A DNA stretch of 64,000 nt from assembly GCA_963921425.1 (NCBI GenBank), contig OY992837.1:15783896-15847895 (forward strand), given 5' to 3'. The stretch comes from Dryas octopetala. Its lineage: Eukaryota; Streptophyta; Magnoliopsida; Rosales; Rosaceae. This document shows positions 23,732-36,100 of this stretch, piece after piece (within the stretch, counting starts at the first letter, position 1; each line of letters starts with the position of its first letter). Both the position numbers and the translations under genes were made by a program. Below the pieces are notes generated by a model, which searched no databases, had not been told where the DNA came from, and was given only the letters and a program-made list of their open reading frames with translations.

Positions 23732-24125
23732 GGAAGAGTTGATTGGAGCAATAATATGTCCTTCAACTTTTCCTCGATTCCCACTTTAGTCCTCTTACTC
23801 ATTTTTAAATTTAGGGGTCCTTAAACTTTTCCAATTATTCCATTTTAGTCTATTATGTCTATTCTGTTAAAAATTCTATTAATATTGGTCACATGACCAC
23901 TTTTTTAAAGGACAAAAAAGTTCATCCACATTAGAATATTAATTTAAACTATCATCCTTAAAAAAAGTGGTCATGTGACCATTTTTAACAGAATTCTTAA
24001 CGGAATAGACAAAAGTAGGAAAAGTGGAAAAGTGGAAAAGTGTACGGAGCCCTAGTTTAAAAAATGAGTTGGAGGACTAAAGTGAGAATTGAGGAAAAGT
24101 TGAAGAACTATTGCTCCATTTAACC
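23732..24125. mobile_element. foldback MITE about 390 bp
   Basis: Arms 23738-23920 and 23950-24122 are reverse complements over most of their length, from tggagcaata and ccttcaacttttcct through cccactttagtcct to gaattcttaa/ttaaaaattc and the shared ggtcatgtgacca core. The short direct repeat tttttgga lies just outside both ends. No coding capacity. Confidence 0.75.
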
Positions 24126-24510
24126 CTTTTTGGAATGTTGTATAAGATATTGTTATGTCTATTTTCTGGAATGTGCATTTTTGGAACTTGGCAGTCATCA
24201 ATTTATGTTTAGGTATATGGATTTTGAAAAGTTGCCTAACTTTGGATATTTGATTTTGGCAGTTATCAGTCATTGGTTTAGGTTTCAATAATGCTAGTTG
24301 TCCCACATTTTTTTTCCCACATTTGTATCCCACCTGATGTGTCATTACTTTACTGGAAGGGTATTTTCTTTTTCTTTTTTAGGTTTTATTTTTTAATTTT
24401 TAGTGTCCAATATATGAATGCCATGTAAGATAGTATGAAATTGTGGTATAAAAATATGGTAAGTGTAGCATTACTGTTTAGGTTTAGGTCAATAAATTAG
24501 GATACTTGAT
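24126..24510. other. intergenic, nothing recognised
   Basis: AT-rich single-copy-looking DNA with no gene or repeat boundary that I can support. Confidence 0.4.
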
Positions 24511-24790
24511 TGTTGAGCTCAATTTATATATATTTTATATCCTTTAAATCTTACATTATAGTCCTTGTCTTTTAGCATTTTTTGTATTTTATTTCTTGTT
24601 TTAATTAATTACTTAATTATATGGTTTTATTGATTTTTACTTTATTTCCTAGATTTTATTAGGATTTACTAGTTTTATTTTATTTTATTTTTATTAGTTT
24701 GTTTTAATTTTTGTAGGCTTTTAAAATTGAAAAATCCCAAAAGAAAAGCCCAAAATTGAAAAAAGGGAGAAGAAGAATGAAATGCACCTA
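24511..24790 (+). repeat. truncated Athila-related LTR end
   Basis: Begins tgttgagctcaatttatata and follows, with substitutions, the reverse complement of the end of the LTR at 11130 (including ttttagcattttt and agattttattagg). So it is the start of a plus-strand LTR of a related element. Similarity fades by about 24790; no internal region or second LTR was seen. Confidence 0.65.
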
Positions 24791-26090
24791 ATTAATTACA
24801 TAGTTGAAAGCTTTGAATCAATTATATGATTTCTTTGAATAAATTACATGATTTCTTACATGGTTCTCATTGATGAACATATGTATCTCATGACTCATGA
24901 TCCTTCAAAATTTCATTAGCGGCAAAACTAGTATATGACCATATAGAGTGTACTTTTATCCAACAGATAACAAATCTTGTCCAATCATATAGTCAATGGA
25001 CAAGTATGTTTCATGTGTAGAAAATAGCCTTCATTATTTTCATATAGTGCCATAATAAACATAGATTCAGATAACCCCTTGTAAATACCAATTTATAACC
25101 CTTTACGTACACATTAGACAAAATGTCTCAAAGTAACAATATAATGCATCCATTCCTAATTAATGCTCTTCTACTTGATACACGAAATAGTTGTAAATAC
25201 AAGTTTCAGGGGAAAATTATACTGCATAACCAACTTCTAGTCTAAAACTCAAGTTCAAGTTTCACGTTATTGTTGCCTTCAAACTTGGACTCAACACTTC
25301 CTCCAACTAGTTCACACACAAGCACTCAACTAAGTTGACTTTCTGGTTTTACCAAAATTCTTCCAACTCCAAAACAGAGGAAGATAAAAAAAAAAAATAA
25401 AGAGAAAAAAAACTCAACCTTAATTATGGCAAAGAAAATAGGGTATGTTTGCTAGAAGGGTTCTAAAAAAAAAAAAATCTTTCGTGCCATTGAAAGGAAA
25501 AAGTGAGGCTTTGCATCTTATATGCTTCATATCCAAAGTTTGAAAGCAAAACATGAGCCAAGAGCAATCAAAGTAGAAAAATATATTGCATATCTCTACC
25601 AATGTGCTGAGAAAACAAATAGAAAATAAGAGTTGCTGCATAAAGAAAAGTTTTAGTACCTAATGCAAACAACAAAATTTAATCCATAACAGTGAAAAAC
25701 ATTACAGCCACCTAACCACTAGATCGACAAGGAATGAAGAAAAAAACTGGTTGCTCAAGCTTCCAATTAAGTCATAATCGAATATACCAGAAAGCTAAAC
25801 ACAAACTCAAAAAAAAAAAAAAACAAAAACAAAAAGCTAAATACAAACTCAATAAATCAACAACACAAAAACCCATCTTTTTGGGAGCCCACGTACATAT
25901 CTTTGAACATTCAATTACCCCATATTCTTTGAACCTAAAAAATCCTCTTTGAAAAGTTATGGGTTTCTGCCAAATTTTGATGAGTAGGTGCATGGGCCTG
26001 TGTCAAGAGTAGGTGGCGACGTATTATGGTTTTGGCGGGAAAAGATTTGTCACGTCAATTAAAATTTCTCTTCATCCAAGTCTAGACTAG
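24791..26090. other. gene-free stretch
   Basis: Nothing convincing on either strand: AT-rich, several poly(A) runs (25387, 25466, 25810) and only short non-conserved frames. Confidence 0.4.
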
Positions 26091-26092
26091 GT

Positions 26093-26293
26093 GAAATTAT
26101 TATGTGTGACCGTAACAATACGTGTCATGATAACGTGGTATTACCGATCCATTTAAATTATAACACGTGTATAATTTTTAAACCCTAAATCCTAATAAAT
26201 ACCCTTAAAATTATACACGTGTTATAATTTAAATGGATTGGTAACATTATGTCATTATGACACGTGATATTACGATTACATATAATAATTTTT
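26093..26293. mobile_element. foldback MITE about 200 bp
   Basis: The left arm (aattattatgtgtgaccgta ... aacacgtgtataatttt) and right arm (aaaattatacacgtgtt ... tacatataataattttt) are reverse complements with scattered mismatches around a roughly 30-nt loop at 26180-26210. Target duplication unclear. Confidence 0.72.
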
Positions 26294-27420
26294 CATTGAG
26301 TGGAACTTAACACCCAACCTGCTGGAATACTTGACAGAATGCTCATTTGCATTCAAGGAGAAAATTTTCGTTTATAAGGGAGGGAGAGATTTTATCACGA
26401 CACCAAAATATTTTCGTCAAGATTTCGGAAATTTCGGCAAAAATATCGACTTAGGGGTGAGATTTCTGGGTTTCAGTGGTTTCGGCAATAGGGGCGACGA
26501 CAAGGGGCGAGATGAGGCGGCGAAATCGCCGAGAGAAGAGGAACAGCGAGAGAGACATGAGGTTGGGGAGAGAGAAAGATGAGAGAGATGAAGTCTGGTG
26601 TGTGCGGCTGGAAGAGAGAATGAAACAGAAATTCTCAGTTTGGGTTTCTTTTATACTAAACCCTAGTTGGTGAGAAGACTAAAATATCCCTCAACATTCG
26701 TTTGTCTGTAACTCTTAAATCGTAACTTCAAAACACGTTCTGTTCGCTTATACGCGCTCGTTGACCCGAGACCTTTCCAACAAGACTAAAATCAAGATTG
26801 AGCCTTTCCTAATTTTTATTGTTCCTCGATGGCCCGCAGAAATCACTTAAAATCCAAATAACTCTATCAAAATTAACTTTGAAGTCCGAAAAATGTTCTG
26901 TAAAATCCCGTGAGCTCGTCTCAATAAATCTTATTTTTCTATGACTTCAAATTCATTTATTGCCTTCCAAAATTTCTCAGAAAAATTTTAATATCTCCAA
27001 ATTAATAAGATAATTATCAATAAATCACTATTTACTCCAAAATAAATTAGAAACCAACTTTCTAGGATCTCACAATCTATTTGGATTGTGTTTGGTTATT
27101 GAGTTAAGGGGTTTAGAAAATAACAATACATGTCATTTTCTTATTTGTCCACATATGTTTTAAGGACAACTAGTGACCCATTTTTTTAACAGTATTTGTC
27201 TCCAATGTGCATTATATTTACCTTATATCATATGAAACCTACTTTATAATTTGGTTTCTTCAATGTAGTAGATAATATGTTAAATAAACATATGGTCATG
27301 AATTTTCATCGTTTTTGTCTAATTTTGTCAAAATCGGCAAAAATTTCCATTGAAAATTTTCTCGAAACCAAAATTTTACTCCTTGTTTGCATTTTTTTTA
27401 TAATTAATGGACGTGCTTGA
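26294..27420. other. intergenic, possibly LTR-derived
   Basis: Contains a GA-rich, gene-like patch (26331-26670) with a short open frame but no recognisable domain. Then comes sequence that resembles LTRs of plant gypsy elements in style (about 26690-27070). No LTR boundary, primer site or coding remnant was found, so this is only a suggestion. Confidence 0.3.
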
Positions 27421-27429
27421 AATATATAT

Positions 27430-28170
27430 TTGTTTACGAACCCGAACCCGAGCTCAAATTCCAACCCGATTTGTATTAGTATTATACTATAATCTATATA
27501 GTAGATTACATTTTAGTTTAAATAAGTAATATAATATTTAGTTGATATATTGTTATTGAAGAGTAACTAGAGATTTTAAAGGAGGTCGAAATATCTATTC
27601 TAACTTATATATTTTTGTTTGGAATAAAACCTAAACTATGGTGTTTGGTAGCAATATGATTATGATGTTGTTATTATTATTTTCTCTTCATGTTGAAGCC
27701 TTGAAGATATTGCTTGATTTTATTTGAACCTGGTTGATATTTGAAGTTTTGAACTATGATCCTTAATTAATTGGGGGTTTTATCGAGATTCTTTTTTTCA
27801 CAAGTTGAAACCAACTCATTCCTTGATTTTGCGGGATTAGTCCAACCTAAGGAAATTGGGCAACCCGAACCCAATCTAAGCCCAACCCGAATTAAGGTTG
27901 GGTTGTGTTGGGCTCACTAATTTGCAACCTGCCTAAGGGTAATGCTAGGTGTACCACATTTTGGTATCATCTTGTGTACCACCTCTCTTATAGAGGTGAA
28001 ACCTATTTGTATTGGTAGGTCTCACCTTTATTAGAAAGGTGAACACAAGATGGTACCAAAATGTGGTACACTTAACATTTTCCTCCGGGTAAACCCGAAC
28101 CCGAAAAATAAAGTATGGGTTGAGCTTGAGTTGACCTTTCAACCCGCCCAACCTGCCTGACTTGCAACCC
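27430..28170. mobile_element. possible hAT-like element rich in aacccg motifs, with a MITE inside
   Basis: Both ends (27435-27470 and 28085-28170) and the centre (27858-27930) are dense in acccgaaccc/aacccg motifs, like subterminal motifs of hAT-type elements. Terminal repeats and target duplication were not found, so limits are approximate. Confidence 0.4.
27938..28086. mobile_element. foldback MITE about 150 bp
   Basis: Arms are reverse complements across roughly 55 bases each: ggtgtaccacattttggtat...catcttgtg on the left and cacaagatggtaccaaaatg...gtacac on the right. It is nested in the aacccg-rich element. Confidence 0.75.
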
Positions 28171-28182
28171 TAGTGTAAGATA

Positions 28183-28325
28183 TTGTAATTGAGCCAAAAA
28201 AATATCTTGGTTCGATATAAGTTATAACTAAAGTTGTAGTTGTTAAGTGAGTTGCCCTCTTCTAAATTCTTAGATAGTAAGTTTTAACATAAAATTTTTT
28301 TTTTTTTGGAAAAGGTACATGCTTT
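28183..28325 (+). repeat. direct repeat, copy 1
   Basis: Shares gagccaaaaaaatat, gttaagtgag, ctcttctaaattctt and ggtaca..gct with 29335-29465, in the same order and orientation, about 1.15 kb apart. Confidence 0.65.
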
Positions 28326-28497
28326 AAGTTGGTTTCAATTGGTACCTTATCAGTCATGAATTCATTAATTAGTGTGGTCGGCATGTTCAGTTCCAACTGA
28401 GCTACCTCGAGTAGATGCATCACCTTCTGCTTGCTCACCCTCTTCCTCCTCCTACAAAATAAAACAGAAAAATGAAAGCCAACTCCCAGTGTGTGAG

Positions 28498-28682
28498 TCA
28501 GTCTATTTGGAGCATGATAGCCAAACAAGTTACATATATTCGATTACCATCCTCTGGACAGACACCTTGGGCACTCCCAGTATCCAGTTTCATGAAACTG
28601 AACAAAGTCTGTACTTTTGGAGTATGGCAGTCGAACAAATTACATATATTCGGTTGACATACTCCGAATAGACAACCTGGGA
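28498..28682 (+). repeat. two-unit direct repeat of about 65 bp
   Basis: ttggagcatgatagccaaac at about 28508 recurs as ttggagtatggcagtcgaac at about 28617. Each copy continues into acatatattcg and ends in acaccttggg or acaacctggg. A palindrome cagtttcatgaaactg lies between them (about 28585-28600). Confidence 0.6.
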
Positions 28683-29334
28683 CAATTTTCAAACGCATTG
28701 TTCGTCAGATGTCCATAGAATTAGTTTTAAATATTCGGTTGCATCCGTCGAAAATGGTTATCGTGTTCGGTCCTGGTCCACCAAACGAATCGCGAACCAG
28801 CAATCTCCCAAGACGTCATAAACATGAAAAACTACAGAAAAATTAAAAATATATGCACACATACCTCATTTGAAAGCTCATAAGGAACTATTTCACCATC
28901 CATTCACCTAAAAAGCCTTGTTTTGATGTTATGGTTTTCAAAATTATTTAGGGTTTGATATTTGTTAAAAGGTGAGGTTCAAAGTGTGTTTTGAGAGTGT
29001 GAGTAAAAGTGAGATTGATGAAGACTGAAGTTGTTGGGTCTAAAGAGTTGGGAATGGAGAGAAAATTGAGTTTTTTTTTTTAAAATATAATTTATCCTTA
29101 ATAGTAATTTTATAGTGGGACAAAATGATCTATTCATGTTCAATATTTACGTTGGATAAGAAAAGAAGATTATTAGATATAGCTAGAATTTTCCATATTG
29201 TAATTGAGCCAAAAATATATATATATTTTTTGGTAACCAATAATGTCCTGAACTAGATTTTGCACACCAAATAAATATTTTGGACCGGTATACCGGACCT
29301 AAAAGATTCACCATAAATTTTACCTGCCTTGATG

Positions 29335-29465
29335 CTTTTGAGCCAAAAAAATATTTTAGTTCGACTTTTAACTAATAGTCGCAGCTGTTAAGTGAGCTGA
29401 ACTCTTCTAAATTCTTGGTCAGTACGTTTTAACACCAAAAAAACAAAAAACAAAAAAAGGGGTAC
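29335..29465 (+). repeat. direct repeat, copy 2
   Basis: Partner of 28183-28325. It ends just upstream of the presumed transcription start region of the ELMO gene, so it may lie in its promoter. Confidence 0.65.
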
Positions 29466-29484
29466 AGGCTAACACGTTATTGGT

Positions 29485-29690
29485 TTGTCACGTCACGTCG
29501 GTGGTGCTCTCACATTGAATTGGGGTCAAACTCAGAATTCAGAAAGTCACGTAGAGCATTTGGATTGGATATTTGCTCAAAGATTTAACTCGTTCAGAGA
29601 GGGAAAAACTAAAAGCTATTGGATTGTTAGCCAAAATAAGGAACAAAAGCTTTTCAGTTTGGGATCCTTTGCAAAAGCCCAAAGCCAAAG
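29485..29690 (+). promoter_or_regulatory. probable 5' UTR exon of the ELMO-domain gene
   Basis: A less AT-rich stretch ends in the strong donor aag/gtaagg at 29690/29691. The next exon begins after atgcag at 30131. The start of transcription is unknown; no TATA box was assigned. Confidence 0.5.
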
Positions 29691-30149
29691 GTAAGGTAGC
29701 AATAGCAACCCTCTGTCTCCTTTGCAAATTATGTCTTTGAATTGACTAACGACACAAACCCATATGATATTCAAAGCTGAATCCCAAACTTTCAGTTTTA
29801 GGGTTTCTTGATTTTAAATATGTCGTCTATATATCACAGTAACTGTGACACTGTATGCACTAGTTAATTAGTATGTCTCTTTTTTTTTTGTCAATCAAAG
29901 TTGATTAGTATGAAGTTGTAGTTGTTTACAGTATGTAATACAGTAGGTGAATATCGGCTATATATTTATGGGTATGATTTGGTTTTGAATTTGGTGGCAT
30001 GCTGTTGCTTTAATGGAAATCTGGAGAGAATCTGTCATTGGGTTGTTTACTGAGAATTTGTCATATACATGAGGATGCTGCAGTTAGCTCATAATGATTC
30101 TCTTGATGAAATGATTTATTTGAAAATGCAGGCAGATATAAGAACCGTC

Positions 30150-33100
30150 ATGTCATCGAGAACTTTGAGGAAAAGGCTTCATCACGGGGATGTTGACGGG
30201 AAAAAGCATGAGCATTTGGAGACATCCGGGGCAGATGGTCTTGATGAGCCTCTACTGGGGAATTATCATTATGCAGAGAGGCATGCAGAGGTGAGGCCTT
30301 TATTTGTTCATTTACATGGATGCAATTTCTGTTGTTAAATCATTTTCTTTGGCCTTTCGTGGTTGATATCTTTTTGGGATGTACTATAGGAAAGCACACT
30401 TGAAGAGCTATGGGATGATGGGCGGAGAAAGGAACACCTCCATTGGACCTTTCTGTTTTCTCAGTTGATTGCACAGTGGGCACAGTGGTTAGGTATGGAT
30501 TTTTTCAACACTTTCAATAAGGCATGACATATTATTCAGCCAACATATTTATAACATGATCTAGCTAAGTAGCAGAATCTGTTAAATTTATTTTATTCTT
30601 GAACTGATTGTAGAATCATGCTCAGGAAGGTCCCAGTTGATAATGAAACCATTTAATTAGGAAGTGAATATGATTGCTGATCAGTTGTTTTAATGTTTCA
30701 TTGAATTCAAGTTTCAAATTACTGAATTATCTTTCATTGGTAGAAACTTATTCATTCAATGAGGTAAAGAACCGCAGTTAAAACTGATAAGAGACAGTTT
30801 CATTGTTGTTTGCAAGGGTACTTAGGATCCTGCTCATAGGCATCTACTTGCATACTGTTCATTCTATGTGACTGGAGATATTGTGATTTAGTGGTTTTTG
30901 TCTATAGTTTTCATGGTGGGAATATATTTTTAGTTTTGTAACTTAATTTTTTCCATCATGGTCTTTGTAGCAACTATTGTCATTGGATCTGGATCGCTAA
31001 TTGGACGAATTTTGACGTTCCCTTCAACTATACAAAACGGACAAAGCACGAAGCTTCTTGCACCTCCCCTTAGTCCTCTACAAGTATGTCCAATAAGATG
31101 ATCTTACCTTTATCTCCTTCCAATTTATATTTAGTTGAGATCCTAGATAAATGAAAACAATTAATACGTAGCCTTACATTTCAAATGTCTAATATTATTT
31201 TATCAAATGTGTTTATCTTTGTGATATATGTTTTTGTTGTTGTTGGTGGTATTGTCAAGTGATATGGGCTACTTTATAGGCTCACTATCTTCTTATATTT
31301 ATCAATGGATTTGATATCTTGTGAAAAAGTTTTTTGGAGTGAGGAGGTGATTCACTCTATAAACAATTGTTGTGATTTAAAAAAAAAAAAGTCGGCTTAT
31401 CCTTAATAAGACTGTTTTTCATGTTTTCTCATTGGCGGTACACTGGTACTCCAGTTGAAAAAGCTTTGCATTAGGATGAGTGTAAAATACTTATGTCTGT
31501 TCAAAGGGGTGGTGATGCCAATTGGGAATGATTGTATATATCTTTGACATATGTTTTAATTCTAGACCATCTGAGGTGGAAAGATGAGAAACGATTCAGC
31601 AGTTCTCATTTTCATTAATATAATTCATGTTGTACTCTTAATTTATCTTCTTTCAATCAGGAGGGTACTGATGTACATTTTGCATGGCATAATTTTGAAA
31701 CATTAGTTTATAATTTATAGGCTCTAGGGGTTTCCATTAGGACACAATGGTGTTCCTTCATGCTTGTTAAGTCTGCATTTTTCTTTTCTGGCTTGCTAAC
31801 TTCGGGGGATTAGAGTTTGGACTGTGAAATTCTTCATCACTATGGGTTGATATGTGATGGAAAAATACAGTCGTTCTTGTTGCCCATTGCTTTGTAAGTT
31901 GGTAGTTTCTTATTTCGTTTTTCAATTTTCTTTTGTTTTTGGGCTTTGAGGATTGTGTAATTTTACTAGTGGATCTCTTTGCTCTTGAGCCTCCAGTAGT
32001 ATTTTCTGTTTAGTAAAAATATGAGATGCATTTTATAAGCTACACTAAGGCTTTTGGGAACAGTGAGATAACACTTACTTTCTACCTCTTACATAGTTGG
32101 CTTGTATATTTTGCATATTACATATTTTTTGAGTACAGGGTTGACTTGTTATTGGTATTTCTGTCCACTAGGAAGCAAGACTCAGAAATCTACGGCAAAG
32201 GCTTGAAGTCCCCTTTGATGGTTCTCGTGTGGAGCATCAAGTAGGTCTTCTTTCCACTTTACATCAGTATTACCACTATATCAAATATAAAGATTTAGAG
32301 TTATTAATACTATTATGTTTTTATGTGTATATTCTATTTTGGTTGAACCTTTCATTCACACAATGCCCAATAATATACTCTCTCTTTTTTTTGTTGTAGA
32401 AATTAATTGTTCAAAGTTAGATGGTTTACTTCTCATGACCAAAAAAAGATGGTTTAGGAATGATTTTCTTTTTATTTAGGAAGCCATACTAGCAAATTTT
32501 ATATATACAATTCATTCCTTAGATGGACATGTCTGCATGTCCGCACTGTGTTGTGAAGGTGTCAAGCAGATCGGGCCTTAAAAAATTGTTGTGATTCCAA
32601 AAAACAAAAAGTTTATGCTTATTCATACTATGCCCCTTTTCCCTGTTTTCTCACTGGTGTACCCTCCAACTGAAAAAAGCTTTGCCTACCGGTCAATTAT
32701 GTCTAGCATAAATATCTTAGTAGTTCTCTGAGTTTAGGGGAAATATCGGATGCAGCTTTCAAAAATTACTCTAACCTCCCATTGTTGATTTTGTAAATTT
32801 TTGTACTAGATATACAATTTTTAATTTAAGATGGGTTTTAATGGTTGTTTCACCGTTGGATGCAAAATTGCAGTTTTAAAATTTTTATTTAGAATGGTTA
32901 TGACAAAAATATTGAGAATACTTATTTAGATGATAAACATTTTGAATTCAGTTATACATGAAACGTTGAAGAGCCACAAATGTTATAAAATTCACAGTCC
33001 CGGGAAGGTCCTTAGGTATTTCTAAAAATAAGAAGCGTTCTCTGTATTTTCACTAAACCTTAGAGGAGTAATTGCTTTTAATTTTATTCCAATATTTAAG

Positions 33101-36100
33101 ACAAATTACGTATGTGGATTGCAGGATGCACTTAAACAGTTATGGAGGTTGGCTTATCCGGATAGGGAGATCCCACCTCTTAAATCAGAGCTTTGGAAAG
33201 AGATGGGTTGGCAAGGTTCTGATCCTTCTACAGATTTTAGGTAAGTAGATGAAACAAGATTAGAGTAACATAAAGTGAGTCACATCTGCCATTTTTTAAA
33301 TTTTTTTTAATTCATTTTCTGTTTACTTGTTTTTTTAGATTTATTTTTTAAATAAATTGGTAATGAGAAATTTTCTGCCTTATCTGTAGAGGTGGGGGGT
33401 TTATATCATTGGAGAATCTCATCTTTTTCGCTCAACAGTATCCGGTTTGTCTCTTTCTCTCTTAATTTCTTTACCAGTTATATTAGGCCACTAGTTCTAT
33501 TTCATGTTTTCAACATAAATCTCAATATCAGATTATAAAAAATTATGTATCTCTGTTAGACTTCCCCTGTTTCCTTTAAGATTTATCCTTTTCTTTATTT
33601 CATTAAGTTTGGACCATTTAATTTCGTTGGTCCTTTCATTGTTCTTGTAATTATGTGATTTCATTTGTCCTAGTCCGAAAGTGATTGTATCAATTGAAAT
33701 AAACACGGTGAAAGGAGGAGACCTTTTTGGTGTGTTTCTCCTCAATGGTGTGTAATGTGTAGAAGATATGCTGAATGTTTCAACCATTTAATGCTTCACT
33801 GCCCATTTGCATTTTCCTTTGTGGATGAGGTTGATGAGAGTGGTTTGCTTGAGCTGGGTCATTCCAGATTCTTGTGATATGGTGTGGAGTGAAAAGTCGA
33901 AAGTTTTTGGAGGAAGGAATAGGGGTTTGGTGCTTGGGAGATGTGCTATGTTAGCATTCTTTTGGGTGATTTGGAAGGAGAATCGAAGGATTTTTTTAAG
34001 GAGGAAGGAGGAGGAGGGGGGACCTTTAGAGTTTGATTATGGACGTCATTGTGGGCTTTGGTTTCCTTTGAATTTAGGGATTGGTCCTTTCATGCAATTT
34101 ATTCTGAATGGAATGCTGTTGTCATGTAAGTCTTGTTTGTTGTTTTTCTAGTTATAGATGTAGTCTAAAAGGAAGATCTGTCAGGGGACACCTTGTCCCA
34201 TTTGTTATAACTTCATCTTCTTTGTAATGACATTGTGTTTCTTATAAAAAAAGTGCAATAAACACGGATTACTGCATGGATAAACTTTGGCTATATTTAT
34301 TTTTCTTCCTTATAGTTTGGGTCCACTTTAGTTGGTTGTGGAGTGTAAATTTCTCATTTGCATATTGCGAATGATACAATCTTTTCTCATTTGGGGGAAG
34401 AGCAGAATGAGCAATTTGTTAACGGTGGTAGAACCTTTTTGTGCCTTATTTGGGTTGAAGATAAGACAAAATGATCCTGAGTTTGATGAGCAATTTTTGA
34501 TGGGAAAGTGTTGAGGAGGGGAGGAAGGACCATCCGCTTAGATGTTATTTTGTATCTAGAGTAAAGGAAAAAGAGGGTTTAGAAGTGGGTAGTTTGGTGA
34601 AAAGAGGTGAGGCAGTAGTTGGGAAATGGTTGTGCAGATTCCCTTTGGTGGGATACCTTTGTAGAATGTTATCATAAGAATAAAATATGGATTGCATGAG
34701 AATGGTTGGAACTTCAAGGTAGTGATCAGGGGCTTAAGTCACTGCCCATAGAAATACATTTCTCAATGTATCAATTTCTTTTTCTTGTTGTCGTTTTGTG
34801 TTGGGAAATGAAGAAAGGGTAAGGTTTTGAGTTAGGGAAACAGCTTTGTGTACTACCTTTCCTTGCAAATTCCTTTCTTCCCTTCCTTTGAGTTGTATTT
34901 TGAGTTCACAGAAATTTAATTGACTTTGAATTCGGGAATTTTCCTCATTCCTTTCAGTGTTAGAGAATATCACCTTGGTATCATCTAGTTCGGATAGGAG
35001 GAGTTAGAAGTTAAGACTTCTCAAGCCTTTTTCTTGCAAATCCTATGCAAGGAAGTTGATGAACAATCATTTTCTTTCTTCTTTCAATCCCTCTTATATG
35101 ATTTGGAAGGCTGAAGTACCACCTAAGGTACAAGTTTTAGCTTGGGTTTTTTTCTCATAGGATTCATAGGCTAGTTTGAGTTGGGTTCCAGCATCATGTA
35201 CTGCCTTATTTTTTGAAAGGCACAAGATTTTTGGTGGTAGAAAGAAGGGTGAAATTTTATGGAGATCCGGTGTGATGGCTGTGTGTTGGTAATTTTGTTG
35301 GAATGTAATTGGAGGATATTTGATAGTTTTAGGGAAGAGGAGGTGGAGATTTTATGGGATAATTTTTGTGTTTGGGCATCACTACAGGCTTCAATATCTT
35401 CAGAATTTTGGGAAATTCCTTTTTGTGTAATCTTTGCTGACTGGAGGCTGCTGTTCTGTTGGGGGATTAGTGATGTTTTTTTTTTTTTAGTATTTTCAAT
35501 GTAAGTTAATTAGTTTGTAAATTATTATACGGTGAATTAAAATTACCTTAGGTGTTACTTTAGCCTTTCCTGATTCTCATTTATAAATAGAAAAAAAAAA
35601 AAAGAGCAGTTCATTAGAATCAGTATTTCTTTTAAATATTATGCTTTTATATCCTGAATTTGTTAGTTATATGCATACCTCCTTAATGAACATTGGATTT
35701 TTCTTATCTCAAGGATTATAGTTTTAATGTCTTTCAAGCATGTATTCACCAGTGAAGAATGTAAGGTTGTGTATGCATTTTGGCTCTGATTTTATAAATG
35801 CGCTCATACAGTGTTTAAATATTGTTTGACTGAATGGTGCAACTGTACAACTCCTATACTTAGTGCCTCCCTCAATTGTTCAGTCTAAATGCTAATCCGA
35901 GGCCCCAAAAGCAATTCTACTAAGTTTGCACTGTCCCAGCTGTATTTTGTGTTATCATATGACAGTTGCAGCTTCCTACTTTTAGTGGTGGTATTAAGGC
36001 ATATCTTGGTGCTATTTTGGTTGCTAGCCTGAGATAAACTGGAAGTCTGACCCTCTCTGATATTTTGGTTAATTAGTACTATTTTTATGATTTTACCTTC

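Noticed and set aside
26331..26582. 83-codon GA-rich frame
   Set aside because: Low-complexity charged tail and no domain; surroundings look like retroelement or simple repeats.
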